Shown here: positions 37,885 through 49,876 of the stretch, piece by piece | How positions within the stretch are numbered: position 1 is the first letter of the stretch | How the letters are laid out: every line of letters begins with the position of its first letter | Assembly (NCBI RefSeq): GCF_001426525.1 | Contig: NZ_LMEW01000007.1 | Location: forward strand, 62,001 to 126,000 | Reading direction: 5' to 3' | Length of the DNA: 64,000 nucleotides | DNA from: Massilia sp. Root133 | Lineage (GTDB): Bacteria; Pseudomonadota; Gammaproteobacteria; Burkholderiales; Burkholderiaceae_D | Position numbers and translations under genes: made by a program | Notes under the pieces: generated by a model | What the model saw: only the letters and a program-made list of their open reading frames with translations | Databases searched by the model: none | What the model was told of the DNA's origin: nothing

Positions 37885-38583
37885 ATGGCCCGCCAACCCC
37901 GACTGATCCTGCCGAACCAGCCGCATCTGATCATCCAGCGCGGCAACGACAACCAACTGATCTTCCGCGACGACGAAGACCACCGCCGCTTCCTGGAATG
38001 GCTGCGCGAGAGCGCGAAGTTCTACCGCGTGGCCATCCACGCGTACGTCCTGATGCCGAACCACCTGCATGTGCTGGCGACGCCGTCCGACGAGGACGGC
38101 CTGGCGGCGATGATGCAGAAGGTGGGGCGGTTATACGTTCCCTGGTTCAACAACAAATACGGCCGCTCCGGCACCCTGTTCCAGGGCCGCTTCCGCACGT
38201 CCGTGATCGACCCGGACGCGTATTTCCTCGCCTGTATCCGCTACATCGAATTGAACCCGCTGCGCAGCCAGCTGGCGTTCGATCCGCTCGACTATCCGTG
38301 GTCGAGCTACGCGCATCACGCCGGCGTGCGGCCAGATCCGCTCATTACCGACCACGCCAAGTACTGGGAACTCGGCAATACGCCGTTCCAGCGCGAAGCG
38401 GCGTTCATCGAGCTGGCGCAGCAGGGCATGTCGGGGCAGGAACTGGACACGATCAATGCGGCGGTGCTGAAGGGGGCGCCGCTCGGGACGCATGCGTTCA
38501 AGGTCGAGCTGGAGCACAAGACCAAGCGGCAGATCCTGCCGGCGAAGCGGGGGAGGCCGTTCAAGGTCAAGGCTGCGGAATAG
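37885..38583 (+). CDS. REP-associated tyrosine transposase (Y1/HUH, RAYT)
   Basis: The 232-residue protein is a Y1 transposase of the RAYT type: RGNDNQLIFRDDED, the HUH motif in LMPNHLHVLATP (about residues 51-62), the YGRSGTLFQGRF segment next to the catalytic Tyr region and a C-terminal KRGRPFKVK. RAYT proteins bind and mobilise REP palindromes as single-strand DNA. A candidate promoter (GGGACA, 17 bases, TAGAAT at 37873-37878) would start transcription at or near the ATG. A REP pair lies 65 bases downstream. Confidence 0.9.
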   Translation: MARQPRLILPNQPHLIIQRGNDNQLIFRDDEDHRRFLEWLRESAKFYRVAIHAYVLMPNHLHVLATPSDEDGLAAMMQKVGRLYVPWFNNKYGRSGTLFQGRFRTSVIDPDAYFLACIRYIELNPLRSQLAFDPLDYPWSSYAHHAGVRPDPLITDHAKYWELGNTPFQREAAFIELAQQGMSGQELDTINAAVLKGAPLGTHAFKVELEHKTKRQILPAKRGRPFKVKAAE

Positions 38584-38647
38584 ATTTGTGCGCAGCGTCA
38601 TTGCAACAAATACAGAGGGGAGGCCATTGCCTCCCTTTTTTTATGCC

Positions 38648-38729
38648 CGTCATTCCCGCGCAAGCGGGAATCCATACTGAATATCTAAGGCCAGCTCAGC
38701 ATGGGTTCCCGCTTCCGCGGGAACGACGG
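38648..38729. repeat. REP/BIME-like repeat pair next to the RAYT gene
   Basis: CGTCATTCCCGCGCAAGCGGGAATCC and its inverted partner (ending GGGTTCCCGCTTCCGCGGGAACGACGG) are separated by about 25 bases. With the gltB promoter it fills the 339-base gap between the transposase and gltB; 38730-38857 is AT-rich without genes. Confidence 0.85.
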
Positions 38730-38857
38730 TTTTTCGTATAACTATATGATTTTATTAATGGAATAAGCGAACTGAACAATTTTGCTCACTATGTCCCCAT
38801 TTAATTTGCGACCAAAAAACTCGGCATTTAATTCGACTCCGACCCTAATTATTGCTA

Positions 38858-38886
38858 TTGATGTTTACCGAAGTCTGCTCTATCCT
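38858..38886 (+). promoter_or_regulatory. candidate sigma-70 promoter of gltB
   Basis: TTGATG (38858-38863), a 17-base spacer and TATCCT (38881-38886) lie 37 bases before the gltB ATG, inside an AT-rich stretch. Confidence 0.6.
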
Positions 38887-38922
38887 CGGCCTTCAATATC
38901 TTCAAAATGCTGCGGAGCCCCC

Positions 38923-41900
38923 ATGATTGCCCAAGGTTTGTACGATCCCGCCAATGAACACGACGCCTGTGGCGTCGGTTTCGTCGCCCATATCAAGGGC
39001 AACAAGAGCCACTCCATTATTGAACAGGGTCTGCTGATCCTGAAAAACCTGGACCACCGGGGCGCCGTCGGTGCCGATGCCCTGATGGGCGACGGTGCCG
39101 GTATCCTGATCCAGATCCCTGACCAGTTCTACCGCGACGAGATGGCCAAGCAGGGCATCGAACTGCCGCCGCCGGGCGAATATGGCGTCGGCATGATCTT
39201 CCTGCCGAAGGAACACGCTTCGCGCATCGCCTGCGAACAGGAAATCGAGCGCGCCGTGCGCGCCGAAGGCCAGGTCGTGCTGGGCTGGCGCAACGTGCCG
39301 GTGGACGACACGATGCCGATGTCGCCGACCGTCCGCACGAAAGAGCCGGTGATCCGCCAGATCTTCATCGGCCGCGGCCCGGACGTGATGGTCACGGACG
39401 CGCTCGAGCGCAAGCTGTACGTCATCCGCAAATCGTCGGGCCACGCGATCCAGGCCCTGAAACTCATCCACGGCAAGGAATTCTTCGTGCCGTCGATGTC
39501 CGCCCGTACCGTCGTCTACAAGGGCCTGCTGCTGGCGGACCAGGTCGGCGTGTACTACAAGGACCTGCAGGACCCGCGCTGCGTCTCCGCGCTGGCCATG
39601 GTGCACCAGCGCTTCTCGACGAACACGTTCCCGGAGTGGCCGCTGGCCCACCCGTACCGCCTGCTGGCGCACAACGGCGAGATCAACACCGTCAAGGGCA
39701 ACTTCAACTGGACCCGCGCCCGCGAAGGCGTCATGAAGTCGGCCGTGCTGGGCGACGACCTGCAGAAACTGTTCCCGCTGATCTATGAAGGCCAGTCGGA
39801 CACCGCCTGCTTCGACAACGCGCTCGAACTGCTGGTCATGGCCGGCTACCCGATCGCCCAGGCGATGATGATGATGATCCCGGAAGCCTGGGAAAACCAC
39901 GCGACGATGGACGAGAACCGCCGCGCGTTCTACGAATACCACGCCGCGATGATGGAACCGTGGGACGGCCCGGCCGCCATGGCCTTCACCGACGGCCGCC
40001 ACATCGGCGGTACGCTGGACCGCAACGGCCTGCGTCCGGCCCGCTACATCGTCACGGACGACGACCTGGTCGTCATGGCCTCGGAATCGGGCACGCTGCC
40101 GATCCCGGAATCGCGCATCGTCAAGAAATGGCGTCTGCAGCCGGGCAAGATGTTCCTCATCGACCTGGAAGCCGGCCGCATCATCGACGACAAGGAACTG
40201 AAGGACACCTACTCGAACGCCAAGCCCTATAAAGCATGGATCAAGTCGGTGCGCATCAAGCTCAACGAAATCAAGCTGTCGGAAAGCCAGCTGTCGCAGA
40301 ACCGTGCCAAGGATGCGCAAGGCGAGAAAGCCGCTATTTCTCTGCTGGACCGCCAGCAGGCATTCGGCTACACCCAGGAAGACCTGAAGTTCCTGATGGC
40401 CCCGATGGCCGTGCTGGGCGAAGAAGCCACCGGCTCGATGGGTAACGACTCGCCGCTGGCCGTCATGTCGAACAAGCTGAAGCCGCTGTACTCGTACTTC
40501 AAGCAGCTGTTCGCCCAGGTCACGAACCCGCCGATCGACCCGATCCGCGAAGCGATGGTGATGTCGCTCGTGTCGTTCATCGGTCCGAAGCCGAACCTGC
40601 TGGACACGAACAACGTCAACCCGCCGATGCGCCTCGAAGTGTCGCAGCCGGTGATCGGGTTCGACGACATGGCCCGCCTGCGCAGCATCAGCCTGCACAC
40701 CGGCGGCAAGTTCAAGTCGTATGAACTGAACATCTGCTATCCGGTCTCGTGGGGCAAGGAAGGCATCGAAGCGTCGCTGGCCTCGCTGTGCGCGGAAGCC
40801 GTCGATGCCGTCAAGTCGGGCCACAACATCCTGATCGTCTCGGACCGCAACGTCAACGCCGACCAGGTCGCGATCCCCGCGCTGCTGGCGACGTCCGCGA
40901 TCCACCAGCACCTCGTCCAGCGCGGCCTGCGCGCATCGACGGGCCTCGTCGTGGAAACCGGCTCGTGCCGCGAGACGCACCACTTCGCCCTGCTGGCCGG
41001 CTATGGCGCGGAAGCCGTGCACCCGTACCTGGCGCTGGAAACGCTGGTCGACCTGGCGCACACGCTGCCGCACGAGATGGCTGCAGATAAAGCCATCTAC
41101 AACTACACCAAGGCAGTCGGCAAGGGCCTCATGAAGGTCATGTCGAAGATGGGCATCTCGACCTACATGTCGTACTGCGGCGCCCAGATCTTCGAAGCCA
41201 TCGGCCTGAACAAGTCGCTGGTCGACAAGTACTTCCGCGGCACGTCGTCGACGGTGGAAGGCATCGGCCTGTTCGAAGTGGCCGAGGAAGCCCTGCGCCT
41301 GCACGGCCTGGCCTTCGGCAAGGATCCCCTGCTGGCCAACGCGCTGGACGTCGGCGGCGAATACGCCTACCGCGTGCGCGGCGAAGACCACCTGTGGACG
41401 CCGGACGCGATCGCCAAGCTGCAGCACTCGACCCGTGCCAACAACTACAGCACGTATAAAGAGTACGCGCAGCTCATCAACGACCAGACCCGCCGTCACC
41501 TGACCCTGCGCGGCCTGTTCGAATTCAAGATCGATCCGACCAAGGCGATCCCGCTGGACGAAGTCGAGCCGGCAAAAGAGATCGTCAAGCGCTTCGCCAC
41601 CGGCGCGATGTCGCTGGGCTCGATCTCGACCGAAGCCCACGCCACGCTGGCCATCGCCATGAACCGTATCGGCGGCAAGTCGAACACGGGCGAAGGCGGT
41701 GAAGATCCGGCGCGCTACATGGGCGAGTTCAAGGGCATCAAGATCGCCAAGGGCGAGACCCTGGCCTCGATCCTGGGCAAGGACCGCGTCGTCGCCGACA
41801 TCCCGCTGGTCGAAGGCGATTCGCTGCGTTCGAAGATCAAGCAGGTGGCATCGGGCCGCTTCGGTGTGACCGCCGAATACCTGGCGTCCGCCGACCAGAT

Positions 41901-43638
41901 CCAGATCAAGATGGCGCAGGGCGCCAAGCCGGGCGAAGGCGGCCAGCTGCCGGGCCACAAAGTGTCCGAGTACATCGCGTCGCTGCGCTTCTCGGTGCCG
42001 GGCGTGGGCCTGATCTCGCCGCCGCCGCACCACGACATCTACTCGATCGAAGACCTGGCGCAGCTGATCCACGACCTGAAAAACGTGAACCCGCACGCGT
42101 CGATCTCCGTGAAGCTGGTGTCGGAAGTCGGTATCGGTACGGTCGCCGCCGGTGTGTCGAAGGCGAAGGCCGACCACGTCGTCGTCGCCGGCCATGACGG
42201 CGGTACGGGCGCATCGCCGCTGTCGTCGGTCAAGCACGCCGGCACGCCGTGGGAACTGGGCCTCGCCGAGACCCAGCAGACCCTCGTGCTGAACGGCCTG
42301 CGCAGCCGTATCCGCGTCCAGGCCGACGGCCAGATGCGTACCGGCCGCGACGTCGTCATCGCCGCCCTGCTGGGCGCGGACGAAGTGGGCTTCGCGACGG
42401 CACCGCTGGTCGTCGAAGGCTGCATCATGATGCGTAAGTGCCACCTGAACACCTGCCCGGTGGGCGTGGCCACGCAGGATCCGGAACTGCGCGCCAAGTT
42501 CTCGGGCAAGCCGGAACACGTCGTGAACTACTTCTTCTTCGTCGCCGAAGAAGCGCGCCAGATCATGGCCCAGCTGGGCATCCGCACGTTCGACGAACTG
42601 ATCGGCCGTTCCGACCTGCTGGACAAGTCGAAGGCCGTCGGCCACTGGAAGGCACAGGGCCTGGACTTCTCGAACATCTTCTACCAGCCGAAGGTCGACG
42701 ACAAACGCCAGCTGCTGCACTCGGACGGCCAGGACCACGGCCTGGACAAGGCCCTGGACCACAAGCTGATCGCACAGGCCAAGGCCGCGCTGGAGAAAGG
42801 CGAGCGCGTCTCGTTCATCTCGCCGGTGAAGAACGTCAACCGCACGGTCGGCGCGATGCTGTCGGGCGAAGTCGCCAAGCGCTACGGCCATGCCGGCCTG
42901 CCGGACGACACGATCCACATCCAGCTGCAGGGCACCGCGGGCCAGTCGGCCGGCGCGTTCCTGGCACACGGCATCACGCTGGACCTGGTCGGCGAAGGTA
43001 ACGACTACGTCGGTAAAGGCCTGTCGGGCGGCCGCATCATCGTGCGTCCGAACACGGAGTTCCGCGGCTGGGCCGTCGACAACATCATCGTCGGCAACAC
43101 GGTGCTGTACGGCGCGATCGCCGGTGAAGCGTTCCTGAACGGCGTGGCCGGCGAGCGTTTCGCGGTGCGTAACTCGGGTGCGACCGCGATCGTCGAAGGC
43201 GTGGGCGACCACGGTTGCGAATACATGACCGGCGGTACCGTCGTCGTGCTGGGCGACACCGGCCGCAACTTCGCGGCGGGCATGTCGGGTGGCGTGGCGT
43301 ATGTCTACGATCCGAAGGGCGACTTCGAGCAGAAGTGCAACACCGCGATGGTGGCACTGGAGAGCGTGCAGTCGACCAAGGAACAGAGCGACAAGGCCAG
43401 CTGGCATGCACAGACCCGCAACGGCGAGCGCGAGTCGGACGAAGCGATCCTGAAGCGCCTGATCGAGCGTCACTTCAAGCACACGGGTTCGACCCGTGCG
43501 CGCAACCTGCTGGACGACTGGGCCAACAGCCGCAGCAAGTTCGTCAAGGTCTTCCCGACCGAGTACAAGCGCGCACTGGAAGAGATGCACAACAGCAGCA
43601 TGGAAGAAGCCAACGACAAGATCGAACTGGCTGCCTGA
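38923..43638 (+). CDS. gltB: glutamate synthase (NADPH) large subunit
   Basis: GltB makes glutamate from glutamine and 2-oxoglutarate. The 1571-residue protein begins with the class II amidotransferase domain (nucleophilic Cys16 in [17 protein letters not shown]), followed by the central and FMN-binding synthase domains ([25 protein letters not shown]) with the 3Fe-4S cysteines in [15 protein letters not shown], and the C-terminal GXGXG beta-helix (GLSGGRIIV). ATG 38923 has GGAG upstream; the 47-codon upstream extension is rejected. Confidence 0.97.
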   Translation: MIAQGLYDPANEHDACGVGFVAHIKGNKSHSIIEQGLLILKNLDHRGAVGADALMGDGAGILIQIPDQFYRDEMAKQGIELPPPGEYGVGMIFLPKEHASRIACEQEIERAVRAEGQVVLGWRNVPVDDTMPMSPTVRTKEPVIRQIFIGRGPDVMVTDALERKLYVIRKSSGHAIQALKLIHGKEFFVPSMSARTVVYKGLLLADQVGVYYKDLQDPRCVSALAMVHQRFSTNTFPEWPLAHPYRLLAHNGEINTVKGNFNWTRAREGVMKSAVLGDDLQKLFPLIYEGQSDTACFDNALELLVMAGYPIAQAMMMMIPEAWENHATMDENRRAFYEYHAAMMEPWDGPAAMAFTDGRHIGGTLDRNGLRPARYIVTDDDLVVMASESGTLPIPESRIVKKWRLQPGKMFLIDLEAGRIIDDKELKDTYSNAKPYKAWIKSVRIKLNEIKLSESQLSQNRAKDAQGEKAAISLLDRQQAFGYTQEDLKFLMAPMAVLGEEATGSMGNDSPLAVMSNKLKPLYSYFKQLFAQVTNPPIDPIREAMVMSLVSFIGPKPNLLDTNNVNPPMRLEVSQPVIGFDDMARLRSISLHTGGKFKSYELNICYPVSWGKEGIEASLASLCAEAVDAVKSGHNILIVSDRNVNADQVAIPALLATSAIHQHLVQRGLRASTGLVVETGSCRETHHFALLAGYGAEAVHPYLALETLVDLAHTLPHEMAADKAIYNYTKAVGKGLMKVMSKMGISTYMSYCGAQIFEAIGLNKSLVDKYFRGTSSTVEGIGLFEVAEEALRLHGLAFGKDPLLANALDVGGEYAYRVRGEDHLWTPDAIAKLQHSTRANNYSTYKEYAQLINDQTRRHLTLRGLFEFKIDPTKAIPLDEVEPAKEIVKRFATGAMSLGSISTEAHATLAIAMNRIGGKSNTGEGGEDPARYMGEFKGIKIAKGETLASILGKDRVVADIPLVEGDSLRSKIKQVASGRFGVTAEYLASADQIQIKMAQGAKPGEGGQLPGHKVSEYIASLRFSVPGVGLISPPPHHDIYSIEDLAQLIHDLKNVNPHASISVKLVSEVGIGTVAAGVSKAKADHVVVAGHDGGTGASPLSSVKHAGTPWELGLAETQQTLVLNGLRSRIRVQADGQMRTGRDVVIAALLGADEVGFATAPLVVEGCIMMRKCHLNTCPVGVATQDPELRAKFSGKPEHVVNYFFFVAEEARQIMAQLGIRTFDELIGRSDLLDKSKAVGHWKAQGLDFSNIFYQPKVDDKRQLLHSDGQDHGLDKALDHKLIAQAKAALEKGERVSFISPVKNVNRTVGAMLSGEVAKRYGHAGLPDDTIHIQLQGTAGQSAGAFLAHGITLDLVGEGNDYVGKGLSGGRIIVRPNTEFRGWAVDNIIVGNTVLYGAIAGEAFLNGVAGERFAVRNSGATAIVEGVGDHGCEYMTGGTVVVLGDTGRNFAAGMSGGVAYVYDPKGDFEQKCNTAMVALESVQSTKEQSDKASWHAQTRNGERESDEAILKRLIERHFKHTGSTRARNLLDDWANSRSKFVKVFPTEYKRALEEMHNSSMEEANDKIELAA

Positions 43639-43664
43639 TGCTGCAAGGGCCGCGTGCCTGTTGA

Positions 43665-43745
43665 ACTTGGGCCCCCGCCTGCGCGGGGGCGACGGAACAA
43701 CCGTTAGCAGTGAAACGTCGTCCCCGCGAAGGCGGGGATCCAAGC
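43665..43745. repeat. REP-like repeats inside the gltBD operon
   Basis: Two different palindromic units lie between gltB and gltD: CTTGGGCCCCCGCCTGCGCGG...CGACGG (43665-43696) and CGTCGTCCCCGCGAAGGCGGGGATCCAAG (43717-43745). They may differentially stabilise the gltB or gltD part of the message. Confidence 0.8.
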
Positions 43746-43814
43746 TTAGCAGCCGAAGTCGCGTGGCCCGCATCTCCTCGAACCGAACAGAACACGACAT
43801 ACCAAGGAATACAA

Positions 43815-45278
<1,464 letters not shown>

Positions 45279-45300
45279 TCTGCCAGCGCCTGTTTGGATG

Positions 45301-45335
45301 AACGGCCCGGGTGTGCAGCCCGGGCCGTTTTTTTT
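45301..45335 (+). terminator. Rho-independent terminator of gltBD
   Basis: AACGGCCCGGG (45301-45311) and CCCGGGCCGTT (45319-45329) form an 11-base stem followed by eight T. It lies 22 bases after gltD. Confidence 0.92.
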
Positions 45336-45380
45336 ACGCGAACTGCTAGCATGCAGATTCTGACAATCACGGAGAACAAT

Positions 45381-46265
45381 ATGGAGATCGGCTACGTCGG
45401 CCTGGGCGGCATGGGACATGCCATGGCAAGCAACCTCATTAGTAAGGGCCATACGCTCCGCGTGTGGAACCGCTCGCCCGGCAAGGCGGCCGACCTCGTC
45501 GCCCAGGGCGCCACGCTGGTCGAGCATCCGGGCCAGGCCGCGGCCGGCGACGGCGTCGTGTTCACGATGGTGGCCGATGACGCGGCGCTGGAGCAGGTCG
45601 TCGGCGGGCCGGACGGCATCGCGGCAAAACTGGGTCCGGGCGGCATCCACGTGTCGATGAGCACGGTGTCGCCGGAGACGACGCAGCGCATCGCCGCCCT
45701 GCACGCCGAACGCGGCGCCGCCTTCGTCGCCGCCCCCGTGTTCGGCCGCCCGACCGCCGCGGCCGCCGCCATGCTGTTCATCCTGGTCGCGGGTGAAGCC
45801 GGCGCGCGCGACAAGATCATGCCGCTGCTGGAAACGATGGGCCAGCGCGTGTTCCCGCTGGGCGACGACCCCGTCGCCGCCAGCATCGTCAAGCTGAGTG
45901 GTAACTTCATGATCATGGGCGTCATCGAGGCGATGGCGGAAGCGGCGACCCTGTGCGAGAAATACGGCGTCGAGCGCTCGGCCATGATGGACGTGATGAC
46001 CCAATCGATCTTCGCCACGCCGCTGTACGTCAATTACGGCAAGCTGATCGCGCAGCACGACTACGCCAACCCCGGCTTCAAGCTGTCGCTGGGTTTCAAG
46101 GATGCGGATCTCGTGATGGCGGCCGCGCGCAAGGCCCACGTGCCGATGCCGCTGGCCAGCATGATGCACGACCGCTTCCTGTCCGCGCTGGCGAAGGACC
46201 GCGGCGAGCTCGACTGGACTGCGGCGGCGCTGAACGTGTCGGAAGACGCCGGTCTGCGAAGCTGA
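45381..46265 (+). CDS. NAD(P)-dependent beta-hydroxyacid dehydrogenase
   Basis: The 294-residue protein belongs to the 3-hydroxyisobutyrate dehydrogenase/glyoxylate reductase family: [17 protein letters not shown] (Rossmann loop), [24 protein letters not shown] and the catalytic Lys in [12 protein letters not shown] 45381 has GGAGAA upstream. The substrate is unknown. Its stop abuts that of the CapA-like gene on the other strand. Confidence 0.88.
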   Translation: MEIGYVGLGGMGHAMASNLISKGHTLRVWNRSPGKAADLVAQGATLVEHPGQAAAGDGVVFTMVADDAALEQVVGGPDGIAAKLGPGGIHVSMSTVSPETTQRIAALHAERGAAFVAAPVFGRPTAAAAAMLFILVAGEAGARDKIMPLLETMGQRVFPLGDDPVAASIVKLSGNFMIMGVIEAMAEAATLCEKYGVERSAMMDVMTQSIFATPLYVNYGKLIAQHDYANPGFKLSLGFKDADLVMAAARKAHVPMPLASMMHDRFLSALAKDRGELDWTAAALNVSEDAGLRS

Positions 46266-47273
46266 TCACTCGTGCGGCGTGGTGGCACCCGGCTCAATGA
46301 CGAGCAGGCCGCCGTCCAGCCGCGCTGTCGTGCCGAGATCGCGGCACAGCGCCTGCATGCGCGTATAGATCCAGGTGCGTTGCGTGTGGTCGGCCGGCAA
46401 CGCGCGGCCGTGGCGGATGAACACCGGGTGCAGCACGATGCGGCGCAGCGCGTCCTCGCCCAGGTGCACCTCGAACAGCAGTTGATGGTCGTTGCGCAGG
46501 TCCGCGTCGACGGCGTAGTCGTCGACGAGGTCGCCAGTCGCGTACAGGATCGGCCAGCCCCGGTACAGCTCGATGCCGTGGAAGATGTGCGCGCTGTGGC
46601 CGTAGACGATCTTCCAGCCGACGTCGATCGCGGCGTGCGCGAGGCGGCGCAGGTGCGGTGCGGGCGCCGTCACCCTGTTCGGACCCCAGTGCAGCGACAA
46701 CACCGGCCAGCGCACGCCGGCCGCGCGCAGGGGCGCGAGCGCGCGGGCGAAGGCGTCGGTGGCGGCCGTCTCGTCGTGCAGGCCGAGCCAGGCGATGCCG
46801 GGGTGATCGTCCGTCGCGGCGAAATCGGCCTGGTGGTCGCAGAATGCCGCCATCCCGACCAGCACCTCGCCGCACGCCACGACGGCCGGAGACAGCGCCC
46901 ATGCGAGGTCCGGGCCGGCGCCGGTGTGGGCGATGCCGTGTGCGTCCAGCGTGCGCAGCGTGTCGGCCAGGCCTTGCGCGTCGTAGTCGAGGCTGTGGTT
47001 GTTCGCGAGGCTCACCATGCGGATGCCGGCATCGGCCAGCGCCTGGCCGGCCGCCGGCGGCGCGGCGAAATAAAAGACCTTGGGGACGCCGTGCCAGCGC
47101 TCCAGGCTGTCAGTGAGTGCACACTCAAGGTTGACGATGGCCGCGTCGGCCGCACGCAGCAACGGAGAGACGGCTTCCAGTGGTGCGTGGATGCCGTCGC
47201 GCAGCATGACGTCGCGGACGTGGCGGCCCAGCATGACGTCGCCGCCGAACACGAGGCGCAGGTCAGGGCTCAT
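46266..47273 (-). CDS. CapA-family protein (poly-gamma-glutamate capsule type, metallophosphatase fold)
   Basis: The 335-residue protein has the CapA/PGA_cap motifs: RLVFGGDVMLGR (residues about 5-16), IVNLECALTD, VSLANNHSLDYDAQGL and a C-terminal GHSAHIFHGIELYRGWPILY. Such proteins are related to poly-gamma-glutamate capsule formation in Bacillus, but stand-alone proteobacterial copies are uncharacterised. No signal peptide is seen. Its start lies 11 bases inside the hydrolase gene. Confidence 0.82.
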   Translation of the reverse strand: MSPDLRLVFGGDVMLGRHVRDVMLRDGIHAPLEAVSPLLRAADAAIVNLECALTDSLERWHGVPKVFYFAAPPAAGQALADAGIRMVSLANNHSLDYDAQGLADTLRTLDAHGIAHTGAGPDLAWALSPAVVACGEVLVGMAAFCDHQADFAATDDHPGIAWLGLHDETAATDAFARALAPLRAAGVRWPVLSLHWGPNRVTAPAPHLRRLAHAAIDVGWKIVYGHSAHIFHGIELYRGWPILYATGDLVDDYAVDADLRNDHQLLFEVHLGEDALRRIVLHPVFIRHGRALPADHTQRTWIYTRMQALCRDLGTTARLDGGLLVIEPGATTPHE

Positions 47274-47907
47274 GGGTGAAGTAAGTCGTGAACCATTCGG
47301 CTGCCAGCCACGCCACCTCTTCCAGCGTGCCAGGTTCCTCGAACAAATGCGTCGCACCGGGTACGAGCGCCAGCCGTTTTACGCAGCCCAGCTCGCCATA
47401 GGCCTGCCGGTTCAGCGCGATGACGGGTTCGTCGGCACCGCCCACGATGAGGAGTGTCGGCGCCTCGACGGCGCGCAGGGCGTCGCTGCCGGCGAGATCC
47501 GGCCGCCCGCCGCGCGACACGACGGCCGCGATGGGCACCGCCGGGTCGGCCGCCAGCTGCAGCGCGGCGGCCGCGCCCGTGCTGGCGCCGAACAGGCCCA
47601 GCGGCAACGGGGCCGTCGCGTCCTGCGCGCCCAGCCAGCTTGCTGCCGCGCGCAGGCGGCCCGTCAGCAGGGAGATATCGAATCGGTTATGGTATTGACG
47701 GTCTTCGTGCGGCGTGAGCAGGTCCAGCAACAGCGTACCGATGCCGGCGTCGCGCAGCACGTGCGCCACGTGGTTGTTGCGCGGGCTCAAACGGCTGCTT
47801 CCGCTGCCGTGCGCGAACAGCACGACCCCGGAGGGAGTGTCGGGCAGCTCGAGCATGCCTTCCATCGTCGCCGCGCCGCTGTCGATGTGGACCAGGGCTT
47901 TTGTCAT
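47263..47907 (-). CDS. alpha/beta hydrolase, dienelactone-hydrolase-like
   Basis: The 214-residue protein has the nucleophile elbow GLFGASTGAAAAL (Ser about residue 108), the acidic residue in IVGGADEPV and the His in VPGATHLFEEPGTLEE, that is, a complete triad. It overlaps the CapA-like gene by 11 bases. The start at 47907 is chosen over an upstream TTG, without a clear Shine-Dalgarno. Confidence 0.85.
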   Translation of the reverse strand: MTKALVHIDSGAATMEGMLELPDTPSGVVLFAHGSGSSRLSPRNNHVAHVLRDAGIGTLLLDLLTPHEDRQYHNRFDISLLTGRLRAAASWLGAQDATAPLPLGLFGASTGAAAALQLAADPAVPIAAVVSRGGRPDLAGSDALRAVEAPTLLIVGGADEPVIALNRQAYGELGCVKRLALVPGATHLFEEPGTLEEVAWLAAEWFTTYFTHEP

Positions 47908-48274
47908 GATCGTTAGACCATCTGGCAGGGGCAAAGATTCGGCATCCGATTGTTAAATGGGGAGTGACCGAAAGTCCGGCATTTGCCCGTTCCCAACGTC
48001 CGGGACAGGACGTCGGATCGCGATGTAGTGGATCTTCAGGATGTCCCCGTAAAAGGGTTTCTTTCAGGCATTTGTAAAGATTGTTTACTGATGTGAAACA
48101 ATGTGTTGTATGCATAAGTTATTAAAAACAAGCACTTAGGTTCTAAAATAGCTGACTCGTGATTTAGTAATGTTGTAATATCACGTCGATAACATGCCAG
48201 GAATTGGGCCGTGTCCTGCAGGCCTTGCCGTTTCTGCACTACAATACGAGATTCTCCAAATACCAATATCCACT
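47908..48274. other. intergenic region upstream of mlaF
   Basis: This 367-base region separates the hydrolase from mlaF. It contains ATTGTTT/AAACAAT arms (48080-48102), a TACAAT -10 candidate (48240-48245) with a weak -35, and otherwise no gene I can support. Confidence 0.5.
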
Positions 48275-49078
48275 GTGTCCAACCTCGTCGAAATTCGCGA
48301 TCTGCATTTTTCGTATGGCGATCGCCCGATCCTGCAGAACCTGAGCATGGACTTCCCGCGCGGCAAGCTGATTGCCGTGATGGGCGGCTCCGGCTCGGGC
48401 AAGACGACGGTCCTGCGCCTGATCGGCGGCCAGATCAAGCCGCAGCGCGGCACCGTCGCCGTGAATGGCGAGGTGGTGAGCCAGCTCGACACCGAAGGCC
48501 TGTACAGGTTGCGGCGCAAGATGGGCATGCTGTTCCAGTTCGGCGCGCTGTTCACCGACCTGACCGTGTTCGAGAACGTGGCCTTTCCGCTGCGCGAGCA
48601 CACGGAACTGCCGGAAGAACTGATCCGCGACCTGGTGCTGATGCGCCTGAATGCCGTCGGCCTGCGCAATGCCGCGGACCTGAAGCCGAACGAGATCTCG
48701 GGCGGCATGGCGCGCCGCGTGGCGCTCGCCCGTGCCGTCGCGCTCGACCCGGCGCTGGTCATGTACGACGAACCGTTCGCCGGCCTCGATCCGATCTCGA
48801 TGGGCGTGACCGCCAACCTGATCCGCAACCTGAACGATGCGCTCGGCTCGACGTCCATCCTCGTCTCGCACGACGTGAACGAAACTTTCTTGATCGCCGA
48901 TTACGTGTATTTCCTGTCCGCGGGCCGGATCGTCGCCTCGGGCACGCCGGACGAGATGCGCCGCTCGACCGATCCGTACGTCAAACAATTCGTGAACGCC
49001 GAGCCGGACGGCCCCGTGCCGTTCCACTATCCCGGCAAATCGCTGGCCGAGGACCTGGGCCTGGGAGGCAAGCGATGA
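48275..49078 (+). CDS. mlaF: phospholipid transport ABC ATPase MlaF
   Basis: MlaF powers the inner-membrane MlaFEDB complex in retrograde or anterograde phospholipid transport between the membranes. The protein has Walker A GGSGSGKTT, the signature ISGGMARR and Walker B LVMYDEPFAGLDP. The GTG at 48275 gives 267 residues and starts VSNLVEIRDLHFSYG, as in relatives; an upstream ATG (48194) precedes the candidate promoter and is less likely. Confidence 0.9.
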   Translation: MSNLVEIRDLHFSYGDRPILQNLSMDFPRGKLIAVMGGSGSGKTTVLRLIGGQIKPQRGTVAVNGEVVSQLDTEGLYRLRRKMGMLFQFGALFTDLTVFENVAFPLREHTELPEELIRDLVLMRLNAVGLRNAADLKPNEISGGMARRVALARAVALDPALVMYDEPFAGLDPISMGVTANLIRNLNDALGSTSILVSHDVNETFLIADYVYFLSAGRIVASGTPDEMRRSTDPYVKQFVNAEPDGPVPFHYPGKSLAEDLGLGGKR

Positions 49079-49854
49079 CCAATCCTCTCGCACTCATCGG
49101 GGGCTTCGTCCTCGACACTTTCGCCCGCGTCGGCTTCGTCACGCGTTCGTTCGGCGGCCTGCTCGGCAAGGCCCCGGGCGCGCTGCGCCGTCCGACCCTG
49201 ATCTCGGAACAGGTCCACTTCATCGGCAATTACTCCTTGCTGATCATCACCGTGTCCGGCCTGTTCGTCGGCATGGTGCTAGGTCTGCAGGGCTATTACA
49301 CGCTGAGCCAGTTCGGCGCCGAGGAAAAGCTGGGCCAGCTGGTGGCGCTGTCGCTGCTGCGCGAGCTGGGCCCGGTCGTGACGGCGCTGCTGTTCGCGGG
49401 CCGTGCCGGTACGTCCCTCACGGCGGAAATCGGCCTCATGAAGGCCGGCGAGCAACTGACCGCGATGGAAATGATGGCCGTCAACCCGATCCAGCGCGTG
49501 CTGGCGCCCCGGTTCTGGGCGGGCCTGATCGCCATGCCGGTGCTGGCGGCCGTGTTCTCCGCCATCGGCGTGGTCGGCGGCTATCTGGTCGGCGTGCAGC
49601 TGATCGGCGTGGACGAAGGCGCGTTCTGGTCGCAGATGCAGGCGAACATCGACGTGCGCCGCGACATCATGAATGGTGTCATCAAGAGCTTTGTATTCGG
49701 CATGGCCGTGACGTTCACGGCCCTGTTCCAGGGCTATGAAGCGCAGCCGACGCCGGAAGGCGTGTCGCGCGCCACCACGCGCACCGTCGTGATCGCGTCG
49801 CTGATGGTGCTGGCGCTGGACTTCGTCATGACCGCCTTGATGTTCAACAAGTAA
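49075..49854 (+). CDS. mlaE: phospholipid transport permease MlaE
   Basis: The 259-residue inner-membrane permease has the MlaE motifs GLFVGMVLGLQGYYTLSQFG, LLRELGPVVTALLFAGRAGT and MEMMAVNPIQRVLAPRFWAG and about five transmembrane segments. Its ATG overlaps the mlaF stop by 4 bases (ATGA). Confidence 0.95.
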   Translation: MTNPLALIGGFVLDTFARVGFVTRSFGGLLGKAPGALRRPTLISEQVHFIGNYSLLIITVSGLFVGMVLGLQGYYTLSQFGAEEKLGQLVALSLLRELGPVVTALLFAGRAGTSLTAEIGLMKAGEQLTAMEMMAVNPIQRVLAPRFWAGLIAMPVLAAVFSAIGVVGGYLVGVQLIGVDEGAFWSQMQANIDVRRDIMNGVIKSFVFGMAVTFTALFQGYEAQPTPEGVSRATTRTVVIASLMVLALDFVMTALMFNK

Positions 49855-49876
49855 TCTGAAGAGTTGGGAAAAACTT

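Noticed and set aside
37885..38583. IS200/IS605 insertion sequence
   Set aside because: The protein is of the RAYT type, single copy with REP neighbours, and no TnpB or IS ends are visible.
38902..43800. 1632-codon open frame antisense to gltB
   Set aside because: It mirrors gltB, whose product has full family motifs; the antisense frame is Arg/His/Val/Asp rich without domains and is a by-product of high GC.
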